Origin: Treponema sp. J25
GTDB taxonomy: Bacteria; Spirochaetota; Spirochaetia; Treponematales; Breznakiellaceae
Reading direction: 5' to 3'
DNA length: 64,000 bases
Assembly: GCF_004343725.1 (NCBI RefSeq)
Contig: NZ_PTQW01000012.1
Location: forward strand, 1 to 64,000
The notes below the pieces were generated by a model. It made no database searches, was not told where the DNA came from, and saw only the letters and a program-made list of their open reading frames with translations. The position numbers and the translations under genes were made by a program. Every line of letters begins with the position of its first letter. The stretch's first letter is position 1. Positions 1 through 7,681 of this stretch are shown here, piece after piece.

Positions 1-30
1 TTTCCGTATCTGGGCGCTATACCGAGCCAT
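1..30 (-). CDS. Start of an unidentified gene running off the left edge
   Basis: An ATG at 30 reads MARYSAQIRK before the window ends. It has a near-ideal ribosome binding site: the minus strand carries AGGAGGTGA with six bases between AGGAGG and the ATG. It lies 76 bases downstream of the stop of the PL11 lyase gene and on the same strand, so it may be the next gene of the pectin operon. Ten residues are too few to assign a family. Confidence 0.4.
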   Translation of the reverse strand, partial: MARYSAQIRK

Positions 31-106
31 AGGTCACCTCCTGTTCCATCTTGTTCTAGGTGACAACTATTATGGCAGAGCGCGCTCACGTTATTTAAAT
101 ATGTTG

Positions 107-1936
107 TTAAGGAACTAAGTAAATAACAGGTTTAGGAGGATCAGACATCCCTGCTCCAATAAAAAAACTTGGGTGTGGAGGTTGATTATATCCTACATTT
201 TGCCATACGATACTTAACCTATACATAGGGTCATGCATCAATGTATATATTCTTCGGTTTGTAATATCTGTTGTTGTATAAATTCTGAGATAATTATTAT
301 CTTCAGTTCTCCAGATTACTTCTTCTCTCCAATCACCAAAAATATCAGCTACTAAACAGGGAGTTTTCTTTGTTCCATTATTCGAAGAACATCCAATTGC
401 CTGTAATAAAGTTCCTTTACCATATTTACTAATGATAATGTCATCTAACAATTCCCTTAACTCATCACCATCCCACCATATCACAAAATTACAAGAAGAG
501 GGACTGGCCCCAACAACAATACCATCCTGATTGAACAAAGAAGAACCTGTCGCCCAGATTTCTTCTCCAGGATAAGATTCAAGTAAATCTGCTGAACAAG
601 CTCTGCCGACATCTTTTGAATTCAGCCATTGGAATAAAATATTTCCTGTCCTAGCATCTCTAAGAGTCGCCCCACTACCTGTCTCATGACATTGCCAAAT
701 CTCTAATCCATTTCTTTGAGGATTAAGATCACCTACATGCAAGGCGTCTCCATGTCCCAAGCCTGTAGCATATAAACCTTTTCCGTTATCATCGATTGTA
801 CATGAACCATATATAATTTCATCTTTTCCATCTCCATCAACGTCTGCTACGCTAAGGTTATGGTTCCCTTGACAAGAATAATCACTATTACCCGAATCGT
901 TTGAATCAAATATCCACCTTTTTACTATAGATCCACTTCGATAATCCCAGGCAACTAAAACAGAACGAGTATAATATCCTCTACAAGTAACAAGGCTAGG
1001 TTTTTTACCATCCAGATAGGCAACACATGCTAAAAACCTATCCACTCTATTCCCATAACTATCTCCCCAGTCGCTAACATTTCCTCTCTCAGGTATATAA
1101 TTAGTATATGCAAGTAATTTCCCATTTAATCCGGAAAAAACACCTAAGTATTCAGGACCTTCCAGTATATATCCTTTAGAATTTCTATAATCTACTGTAC
1201 TATCACCAAATACGCCCCCCGTACCATCTATTGTACCATCGGCAATCTTACATGCTATTTCTGATCTTCCATCACCATCCAGATCATAAACAATAAATTG
1301 CGTATAATGAGCCCCAGCCCGAATATTCTTACCAAGATTTATTCTCCATAAAAAGTTACCATTTAATTTATAAGCATCAAGAAATACTTCTCCTGTGTAT
1401 CCAGACTGAGAATTATCTTTTGAATTAGATGGATCCCATTTTAGAACAATCTCGTATTCTCCATCTCCATCGAGATCACCAATACTACAATCATTTGCAT
1501 TATAATTGTACGAAACACCATCAGGAGAAGTTCCCCCTGATGGTTGAACAATAGGAATAGAAACATAATTATTAGCGAATACTGTCACAGGGTTTGAAAT
1601 ATCTTTTTCGATATTATTCTCAATACTTGTCACATAATACAATGAGTTAATATTTCCATTTTTATCCAAATAATTTCCCGTTAACAATGGACTAGAATTT
1701 ATTCTTTCTCCATTACGATAAACATTGAATCCAATGTTATTAGAATATTCATAAGCCATAATACGCCAACTAAGAAAAACACCATTATCAACTTTTATAG
1801 CTACCAGACATCTATTCAATCTTTCCATTTGACGAGCTATTGAAGATTCCATTTCGAAACTTGTTAGAACAACACAACCAGTCAAAAGAATAAATGTTTG
1901 CAAAATAGCAGTCAATTTTATACCAGGGATTTTCAT
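107..1936 (-). CDS. Rhamnogalacturonan lyase, PL11 family, lipoprotein
   Basis: This 609-residue protein should cleave the rhamnogalacturonan-I backbone of pectin by beta-elimination at the cell surface. The N-terminus is a lipoprotein signal ending in the lipobox LLTGC (Cys about 21). A fibronectin-like segment follows (about 30-120, with VAIKVDNGVFLSWR), then the PL11 beta-propeller with repeated Ca-binding D-x-D-G-D loops (DLDGDGEYEIVLKWDPSN, DVDGDGKDEI) and the conserved RAGAHYTQ segment. The C-terminal YNQPPHPSFFIG motif is typical of the YesW/YesX family. It is the last full gene of a minus-strand operon, 11 bases after the esterase gene. Family assignment is firm; endo versus exo action cannot be read from the sequence. 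Confidence 0.93.
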   Translation of the reverse strand: MKIPGIKLTAILQTFILLTGCVVLTSFEMESSIARQMERLNRCLVAIKVDNGVFLSWRIMAYEYSNNIGFNVYRNGERINSSPLLTGNYLDKNGNINSLYYVTSIENNIEKDISNPVTVFANNYVSIPIVQPSGGTSPDGVSYNYNANDCSIGDLDGDGEYEIVLKWDPSNSKDNSQSGYTGEVFLDAYKLNGNFLWRINLGKNIRAGAHYTQFIVYDLDGDGRSEIACKIADGTIDGTGGVFGDSTVDYRNSKGYILEGPEYLGVFSGLNGKLLAYTNYIPERGNVSDWGDSYGNRVDRFLACVAYLDGKKPSLVTCRGYYTRSVLVAWDYRSGSIVKRWIFDSNDSGNSDYSCQGNHNLSVADVDGDGKDEIIYGSCTIDDNGKGLYATGLGHGDALHVGDLNPQRNGLEIWQCHETGSGATLRDARTGNILFQWLNSKDVGRACSADLLESYPGEEIWATGSSLFNQDGIVVGASPSSCNFVIWWDGDELRELLDDIIISKYGKGTLLQAIGCSSNNGTKKTPCLVADIFGDWREEVIWRTEDNNYLRIYTTTDITNRRIYTLMHDPMYRLSIVWQNVGYNQPPHPSFFIGAGMSDPPKPVIYLVP

Positions 1937-1947
1937 TAATGGCCTCC

Positions 1948-3642
1948 CTATTTATAATTTCTTAGCAATTCCAAATCTTTATTTTTTAGGAATTTCTCAA
2001 GGTTACTTAAAGAAAGCGTCTTTATTCCATAAATTACACATTCGGCATTGAGAGTTGCCCCATTCAGATTAGTATGAGTTGTTTCTTTTTGAGGAAAGAA
2101 CTCACTAAGAACTCTGTTTTCTCCCAATTTGTTATAAAGATTCCCAATTATATTATTTAAGTTTATAAAAGGAACTTTTTCTTGATTTGCAGCCTCTTGT
2201 GCCCATTGTGCATATTCAGAAGAAGTTATCTTTCCATTATTAAATCTCGCTCGTGGTACAGGGCTACATACAATTGGTATACAACCTTTTGCTTTAGCAT
2301 CCTTTATATATTTTCTTAAATACCAGCCGTAAGTATGTACTATCTCTTTTTGCTTGGTTAATAAATTATCAATTTCTTCCATCTCTTCGCCATTCCCTTT
2401 TAAGGTACCTCTCGCTCTAGAATTATCATTTATTGGCCCTGAATCATTATGTCCAAACTGAATAATTAAGAAATCACCTTTTTTTAATAGATCTAAGGTT
2501 TTTTCCCAATAACCTAACGTAATATATGTTCTACTACTCGTACCGCCCAAAGCACGGTTAACAATATTTATCTTTTTTTCATCAAAATATTGTGTTATTA
2601 TATCCCCCCATCCCCACTGGCCATTCTGACCAACACCCCAGTCGTTCCTTACCGTTGAGTCTCCGACTATAATCAAATTTGGTAATTCCGGATATTGAGG
2701 TTCTGGAAGGGGTCTTAATTTCGATATTTGAGCATTTATTACCAATGAACTATCTGTAGGAACAACATTCTTTCCTTTATCAGAAAGATAATTTTCAAAA
2801 ATATTCCCTTCTAAGGCTTTAAGGCCAGAGATCACAAGACTCGCATTTATATCTGCTCCTTCATCTCCTGTATGAACATAGTCTTTAGGAAACAATTTTG
2901 AAACCTTCTCATAACCAAGCTCCTGATAAACTTTTCGAATCATCAGACTTAAATCAATAAAAGCTACACCTCTTTTTACAGCTATTTCTTTTATCCAATT
3001 ATTATACAAAACATTTCCTTCTTCAATTTGACCATCTTTCCATATATTTCTTATAGTTAACGATAATAGTATAGGAGTCGCTCCTCTAATCATTACCTCA
3101 TGAACCATTCTATCTATATAGTATCCAAAAGTACGTGCTCTTTGACTTGTACCATCATCTAGCAAACCATCTTCATATTCTAACCCAGTTCCTGGGAGAG
3201 AACCACGAGCTTTTCCTTTAAAAACAGAATCACTATCATTATGACCAAATTGTACAAGAACATAATCACCAGGATACACTTCAGAAATAGTTTTTTCCCA
3301 CAAACCTTCGAGAATAAAGGTTTTGCTGCTTCGTCCTCCTCTAGCATTATTCACTATTGTTATTTTATCAGGATCAAAATATTGTATTATTTTTTTACCC
3401 CATCCAACTGCATCTGGAGTACCATTTGCGGCTGTGGAATCTCCAACGATAAACAGTTTTATTTTTTTTATTTCTACTTTATTATTAGACAAAGATACAC
3501 CAGAATTATTATTAGATAAATTTTCTGTTGTTCTTACTTGTTCTTTTAATTCTTGTTTTTTCATAGAATCTCCAAAATGAGTACAAGAAAAAAAGAGAAT
3601 AGAAGGAATTAATTCTAATAATAAATAATATTTAAACCGCAT
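1948..3642 (-). CDS. Double-domain SGNH (CE12-type) rhamnogalacturonan acetylesterase lipoprotein
   Basis: The 564 residues contain two tandem SGNH hydrolase domains that should remove acetyl groups from rhamnogalacturonan, opening the polymer to the PL11 lyases next to it. After a lipoprotein signal (ILFFSC), domain 1 (about 60-280) shows IVGDSTAAN (Ser nucleophile), the Gly block NARGGRSS, the GHND oxyanion motif and a C-terminal DYVH Asp-x-x-His pair. Domain 2 (about 320-550) repeats this with IVGDSTVRND, LGGTSS and GHND, but reads ETTH where Asp-x-x-His is expected, so its acid may be Glu. Single-domain enzymes are the norm; the tandem form is less usual. It follows the barrel gene after a stem-loop. 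Confidence 0.88.
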   Translation of the reverse strand: MRFKYYLLLELIPSILFFSCTHFGDSMKKQELKEQVRTTENLSNNNSGVSLSNNKVEIKKIKLFIVGDSTAANGTPDAVGWGKKIIQYFDPDKITIVNNARGGRSSKTFILEGLWEKTISEVYPGDYVLVQFGHNDSDSVFKGKARGSLPGTGLEYEDGLLDDGTSQRARTFGYYIDRMVHEVMIRGATPILLSLTIRNIWKDGQIEEGNVLYNNWIKEIAVKRGVAFIDLSLMIRKVYQELGYEKVSKLFPKDYVHTGDEGADINASLVISGLKALEGNIFENYLSDKGKNVVPTDSSLVINAQISKLRPLPEPQYPELPNLIIVGDSTVRNDWGVGQNGQWGWGDIITQYFDEKKINIVNRALGGTSSRTYITLGYWEKTLDLLKKGDFLIIQFGHNDSGPINDNSRARGTLKGNGEEMEEIDNLLTKQKEIVHTYGWYLRKYIKDAKAKGCIPIVCSPVPRARFNNGKITSSEYAQWAQEAANQEKVPFINLNNIIGNLYNKLGENRVLSEFFPQKETTHTNLNGATLNAECVIYGIKTLSLSNLEKFLKNKDLELLRNYK

Positions 3643-3663
3643 AATATTCTCTCCTTTTTTTCA

Positions 3664-3697
3664 GGCAACGTTAAAGAAACAGAAATTTAACGTTGCC
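3664..3697 (-). promoter_or_regulatory. Intercistronic stem-loop between barrel and esterase genes
   Basis: A perfect 12-bp inverted repeat (GGCAACGTTAAA and its complement, 10-nt loop) lies in the 67-nt gap between the two cistrons. On the minus strand it is followed by A-rich sequence and no T-run. It therefore looks like an RNA-stabilising or processing hairpin protecting the upstream barrel and lipoprotein message, not a full terminator. Confidence 0.6.
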
Positions 3698-3709
3698 CTT
3701 TTCTCCATT

Positions 3710-4870
3710 TCAAAATCCATAAGAAAGAGCAAAATAGAATGCACTGGAATAAGCATCTATTCCTTTTAGAACTGTTAAGAAAGTCCGCTCAATACCTAAA
3801 TCTCCCATAGAAGCAGCATTTGAAGGCCTATAATAATATCCTACATCATAAGTTACAGCACCAATCTTCTTCTGAAAACCCATACCAATAACATTTACCA
3901 CATTATAACTATAATTTTTTCGAGTATCAAAAACCCCCATTAATTTTAAACCAGTATCAATAACCGGAATACCATAAGCAATTGCAAGGCCAGTACAAAC
4001 AAGATTTTCTCCCTCTTTAACATTTCCTCTTCCTCCGGTTTCTACCGTTAAACCTAGAGCTTTAAATCTAAACAGAAGATCAATTCCATAATAAAGCCAA
4101 TCACTAGTCCGATCTCCTGTACTTGTATAACCATCAACATCTGTATTTAAACCAAAACCAATAGTTACATAATTCTCCTTTGAAAAGGATAAATTATATG
4201 TTCCATCAAATATAACCCCCTGAAGCTTTGAACCATTATAAGTGTAGTATGTTTCATAATTTATTCCCCATACATTCCCATAGAAACCAGCAAAGAATGG
4301 TATTGCTTTTCGAGTAATTGTTTCTGTTCCACTTGTTTCGGTAGTACTCGTCCAATATCCAGGAGATATTGCTATTCTGGCAGAAAACTCCTTCACACCA
4401 ATGTCAGATGAAACAACAAATGGAATACCATTATTATTAGTCCCAATACCTGTTGTTATATTACTACCGACTCTATCATAGATACGACTAAATTGTAGAT
4501 ACCCGATCCTACTAGTTTTGTTTGTGCCAGCACCAGTAGTTGCTGTTATATCAAGTTTAAAATCCCTCAAATTCAATAATTTCCCCATTTTCCCGGTAAG
4601 ATAAGCCTCATACGCATACATTAGACTTGCTTTATCAGCCTCTAACATTGCATGTGCCACATGATAATCACTTTTATTATCAAAATATACAATGCCCTGT
4701 AGCGCAGACCTACCATCAGCGAATCCCCCACCCAAACTACTATCTTTAGTGTTAGTTGGATCAAAATCTTCAATAGTCAAGAAATAAATCCTTCCTGATA
4801 ATTCTGTTTGAGCATAAACTAACACCAAAGAAAAAAGAGGTAATAATATTATAAATATCAACCTTTTCAT
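3710..4870 (-). CDS. Putative outer-membrane beta-barrel (porin-like) of the pectin locus
   Basis: This 386-residue secreted protein has a Sec signal peptide (MKRLIFIILLPLFSLVLVYA, predicted cut after LVYA). A long series of alternating, aromatic-rich beta strands follows, and the protein ends in a terminal Phe (ALSYGF), the usual signature of barrel proteins handled by the Bam machinery. No cytoplasmic or catalytic motif is visible. It is 11 nt downstream of a paralogue of similar length and layout (4882-6075). From context it may pass rhamnogalacturonan oligomers across the outer membrane, which is inference. Family not recognised beyond the barrel pattern. Confidence 0.65.
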   Translation of the reverse strand: MKRLIFIILLPLFSLVLVYAQTELSGRIYFLTIEDFDPTNTKDSSLGGGFADGRSALQGIVYFDNKSDYHVAHAMLEADKASLMYAYEAYLTGKMGKLLNLRDFKLDITATTGAGTNKTSRIGYLQFSRIYDRVGSNITTGIGTNNNGIPFVVSSDIGVKEFSARIAISPGYWTSTTETSGTETITRKAIPFFAGFYGNVWGINYETYYTYNGSKLQGVIFDGTYNLSFSKENYVTIGFGLNTDVDGYTSTGDRTSDWLYYGIDLLFRFKALGLTVETGGRGNVKEGENLVCTGLAIAYGIPVIDTGLKLMGVFDTRKNYSYNVVNVIGMGFQKKIGAVTYDVGYYYRPSNAASMGDLGIERTFLTVLKGIDAYSSAFYFALSYGF

Positions 4871-4881
4871 ATGAAACCTCT

Positions 4882-6075
4882 TTATTTCAAATTAAATTTT
4901 GCAAGCAAATAAAATGAATTTAAGCTTGCATCTATATTAACTGCGGTCATCCAATCTTGAGTAATATTTAATGTAGATAATTTTTCTGCGTTATTCCCTC
5001 TAATAATATACCCGAGACCAAGAATAACACCGTTTATGTTTTTCTCAATACCAAACCCCAGGAGATTGAAAATATTAGGAGAATATGCCCTTGTATCAAG
5101 AATAATCTGAGTTTTTGCTGTTACCCATGGAGTTTCACATTGAAAAGCCCCACCGGTTACGCTAACTTCTTCTCCATTCTTTATATTACCTCTTAAACCC
5201 CAATTTAAATAATATGTATATATAAACTTATAAGATAAAACAGTATCAATTCCCCAATACAACCAATTTCCATTCGTACCACCAGAACTGGTTTTCCCAT
5301 CAACATCTAGAGCTATTCCACCACCTAATTTCAGATTTAAGTCTGTAATCTTAATTTCATAGGATAAATCCGATAACAATACTTGCTCGTTATTTCCTTT
5401 CATAGTATAAAAAGTCTCATATTTAAAAGATTCTAAAATCCCTCCTATTCCGATCATATATGGCATCTTCCATTTTTTTCGTCCTTCGGAGGTTGAATCA
5501 CTATTATCAACCCAGGAACCAGGAATTGCCGCACTTCGTAATACAGCGAAGGGGAACCCCATATCTAAAGAAATAACAGGAGGATACCCATAAGAAGAAC
5601 TAGTAGTTAAGCCAGTACTGGTTATACTTCCTATTCGATTATCAAAACGAGCAAATCCTAAAAAACCGACATCGCTAAAGTTAAAGGCTCCTGCAGATAA
5701 ACCTTTTGTAGGCAAACCATCCTTATCCTGTCCAAAACCAATTGTATTTTTTAATATGAAGCCATTCGAATTTATTTTGAAAAATTTAGCCATATCCGTT
5801 TTGAGCCACATTTCAGCAACAGAAAAGGCAGAAGAAGAAGTACTTGTAGAACTCACTCCAGAATATTTTAGACTAATTCTCGCCAAATTAAATTCATCTT
5901 CTAGATCAAAATCAATATAACCTTCAAAACCAGCAACAGTATCATTACTATTTGTAGAATCAAAATCAGTTAAAGTTCCCCAAGCCATCCTTAATAATAC
6001 ATTTTCCTTTGCAGCAAAAAGCGAAACAGTAATACTAAAAAAGATGCTTAAAAAAGCCACATTCCTTCTTTTCAT
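4882..6075 (-). CDS. Putative outer-membrane beta-barrel, paralogue of 3710-4870
   Basis: The 397-residue protein starts with a Sec signal peptide (cut near VSLFAA). It shares with its neighbour the N-terminal LTDFDSTNSNDT-type segment, a central SIPGSW/ISPGYW motif, a GLDVDG/NTDVDG-like segment and a late LGFGIEKNINGV segment, showing tandem duplication. Alternating polar and aromatic residues suggest an outer-membrane barrel. It ends in Lys (FNLK), not in an aromatic residue, unlike the paralogue. Position between the two small lipoproteins and the esterase suggests a role in oligosaccharide entry or surface anchoring; this is inferred only from context. Confidence 0.6.
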   Translation of the reverse strand: MKRRNVAFLSIFFSITVSLFAAKENVLLRMAWGTLTDFDSTNSNDTVAGFEGYIDFDLEDEFNLARISLKYSGVSSTSTSSSAFSVAEMWLKTDMAKFFKINSNGFILKNTIGFGQDKDGLPTKGLSAGAFNFSDVGFLGFARFDNRIGSITSTGLTTSSSYGYPPVISLDMGFPFAVLRSAAIPGSWVDNSDSTSEGRKKWKMPYMIGIGGILESFKYETFYTMKGNNEQVLLSDLSYEIKITDLNLKLGGGIALDVDGKTSSGGTNGNWLYWGIDTVLSYKFIYTYYLNWGLRGNIKNGEEVSVTGGAFQCETPWVTAKTQIILDTRAYSPNIFNLLGFGIEKNINGVILGLGYIIRGNNAEKLSTLNITQDWMTAVNIDASLNSFYLLAKFNLK

Positions 6076-6120
6076 TTTTTATCCTCCTAGAATCAAGTTT
6101 ATTTAATAAGGTTATCTACC

Positions 6121-6765
6121 TTATTTTTCCACAATAGTAATCGCATTAAGAGCTCTTACATTTGCTGAGTCAGAAATAGTAAACTCTAGAGTTCCGGTCG
6201 TTACAGCAACATCTAGAGACTTATTATCAAAAGAGTTAGCTGCAGAAGAAAGAGAAAGTGTTCCTAAAGTAGCATTACCGTCCGTTATGGTTATGGTTGT
6301 AGTTCTTGCAGAAGTGTCTCCAACCCACGCAGTAATAGTATAATCCCCATTTATGACATCAACTTTAAAAGTATAATCAAAGTTTCCTGTTACTAGATCA
6401 CGTAATGCATAATCTGAAGATAAAGTAGCCCCACGATCCCTTGCATTAAGAGTTTTACTAGAAGACATCGATGAAGTAATAAAACCGTAACCTCTTTCTG
6501 TTGTATATTCAGTACAGGGTCTAGGGGCTGTAGCTGTAGCATCAACAGTAATAGCAGTATATCCATCTGCAGTATAATAACTAGCAGAAGAAGTATCTGC
6601 TGGTTGGAAATCAAATTTATAGCTTCTTTTTACAACAGAACCTCCATCCGTACTCCCGCTATCCCCAGAAGAACCACTACTAGTTTGGGAAACAGTTGTA
6701 ACCTGTTCACAAGAAAAGAATATTAAGAGAGAAAGAATTAAAAAGAAGAATCTTTCAAATTTCAT
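6121..6765 (-). CDS. Small surface lipoprotein with carbohydrate-binding-like domain
   Basis: A 214-residue lipoprotein (signal ending LIFFSC, Cys about 19) has a Ser/Gly/Thr linker and then one domain of about 160 residues (FDFQPADTSSASYY to the end). The segment order FDFQP, GYTAITVDA, ERGYGFI, ARDRG, FKVDVINGDYTITAWVGD matches the galactose-binding-like N-terminal domain that precedes SGNH domains in rhamnogalacturonan acetylesterases, here standing alone. It may hold the polymer at the surface; this is inference. It is followed by the barrel gene and preceded by a paralogue 21 nt upstream. Confidence 0.65.
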   Translation of the reverse strand: MKFERFFFLILSLLIFFSCEQVTTVSQTSSGSSGDSGSTDGGSVVKRSYKFDFQPADTSSASYYTADGYTAITVDATATAPRPCTEYTTERGYGFITSSMSSSKTLNARDRGATLSSDYALRDLVTGNFDYTFKVDVINGDYTITAWVGDTSARTTTITITDGNATLGTLSLSSAANSFDNKSLDVAVTTGTLEFTISDSANVRALNAITIVEK

Positions 6766-6786
6766 GGCTTAATCCTCCTTATGTAT

Positions 6787-7428
6787 TTATTTCTTTACAA
6801 TAGAAAGAGAATTCAGAACACGGATATTGTTTTTATCAGAGACTATAAATTCTAAGGTTTTATTAGAAACCTTTACATCCACAGATTTCTTATCAATAAC
6901 ACCGCTTGCTGCTGAAAGATCTAAAACTGCTATTTCTTTTTTTGAATCCGTAATGGTTATTCTTGTAGTTCTACTATCTGCACTATCCCCCACGTAAGCA
7001 GTAATAGTATAATCCCCATTCTCAAGATCAACCTTAAAAGTATAATCATAATTACCACTAACGAAATCTCTGAGAGCGGCATCATTAGATAAAGAAGTTC
7101 CACGGTCTCTAGCATTCAAAGATTTATTAGTAGCTGACGGATCAATAACAAAACCATACCCCCGTTCAGGAGAATAAACAGTACAAGGTCTGGGGGAATT
7201 CGCAGTAGCATCTACCGTTACTGCTACATATCCATCAGCAGTAACATATGAACTAGTTTCTGTATTAGCTGGTTGAAAATCAAAGAAGAAAGATGTTTTA
7301 TTAGATACTATATTCTGAATCCTTTGCTCACTATTATCTTTTTTTACGTCTACTCGTTCTGATAATGATACGCATGAACTAAGAATAAAAAAAATCCCCA
7401 TAAAAAATAAAATTTTTTTGAAGAACAT
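6787..7428 (-). CDS. Small surface lipoprotein, paralogue of 6121-6765
   Basis: The start is placed at the ATG at 7428 (MFFKKILFFMGIFFILSSC). It has AGGAGG six bases upstream and gives a clean lipoprotein signal; a longer frame up to 7512 has no such support. The 213-residue product repeats the domain of the next gene (FDFQPANTETSSYV, GYVAVTVDA, ERGYGFV, ARDRGTS, DLENGDYTITAYVGD), a tandem duplication. It is the first gene of the six-gene operon running to 107. Binding of rhamnogalacturonan is inferred from similarity to the accessory domain of CE12-type enzymes. Confidence 0.65.
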   Translation of the reverse strand: MFFKKILFFMGIFFILSSCVSLSERVDVKKDNSEQRIQNIVSNKTSFFFDFQPANTETSSYVTADGYVAVTVDATANSPRPCTVYSPERGYGFVIDPSATNKSLNARDRGTSLSNDAALRDFVSGNYDYTFKVDLENGDYTITAYVGDSADSRTTRITITDSKKEIAVLDLSAASGVIDKKSVDVKVSNKTLEFIVSDKNNIRVLNSLSIVKK

Positions 7429-7545
7429 AAAAACCCTCCTTCTTTTTAATAAGATTATAATTACTAGAGAAATAATTTCTTTCTCACCTCCTTTATTAGT
7501 TTCCGTATACAAGTAAATTATCTTTTCAGGAATAAATAATGCATA

Positions 7546-7568
7546 CTATAAAAAAACGTCTTTCTTGT
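7546..7568 (-). promoter_or_regulatory. Shared 23-bp upstream element, copy A
   Basis: On the plus strand this reads CTATAAAAAAACGTC followed by TTTCTTGT. It matches the copy at 10478-10500 at 22 of 23 positions. It lies 118 nt upstream of the operon start at 7428. Downstream on the minus strand there is a GATAAT -10 candidate but no recognisable -35, as expected for an activator-dependent promoter. Confidence 0.6.
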
Positions 7569-7620
7569 ATAAAAATTAGAAAAAATAATTCACAAAATTT
7601 AATCTCTTAACAATAAAATG

Positions 7621-7648
7621 AAAAAAGCCACCCTTTCTTCTGGGTGGC
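7621..7648 (-). terminator. Intrinsic terminator after the 903-aa PL11 lyase gene
   Basis: On the minus strand GCCACCC and GGGTGGC form a 7-bp GC-rich stem with an 8-nt loop, followed directly by six T. It lies about 30 nt past the stop at 7682 and separates the two pectin transcription units. Confidence 0.8.
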
Positions 7649-7681
7649 ATAGAAGAACTTTAGAAGAACTAAGAAAGAAAA

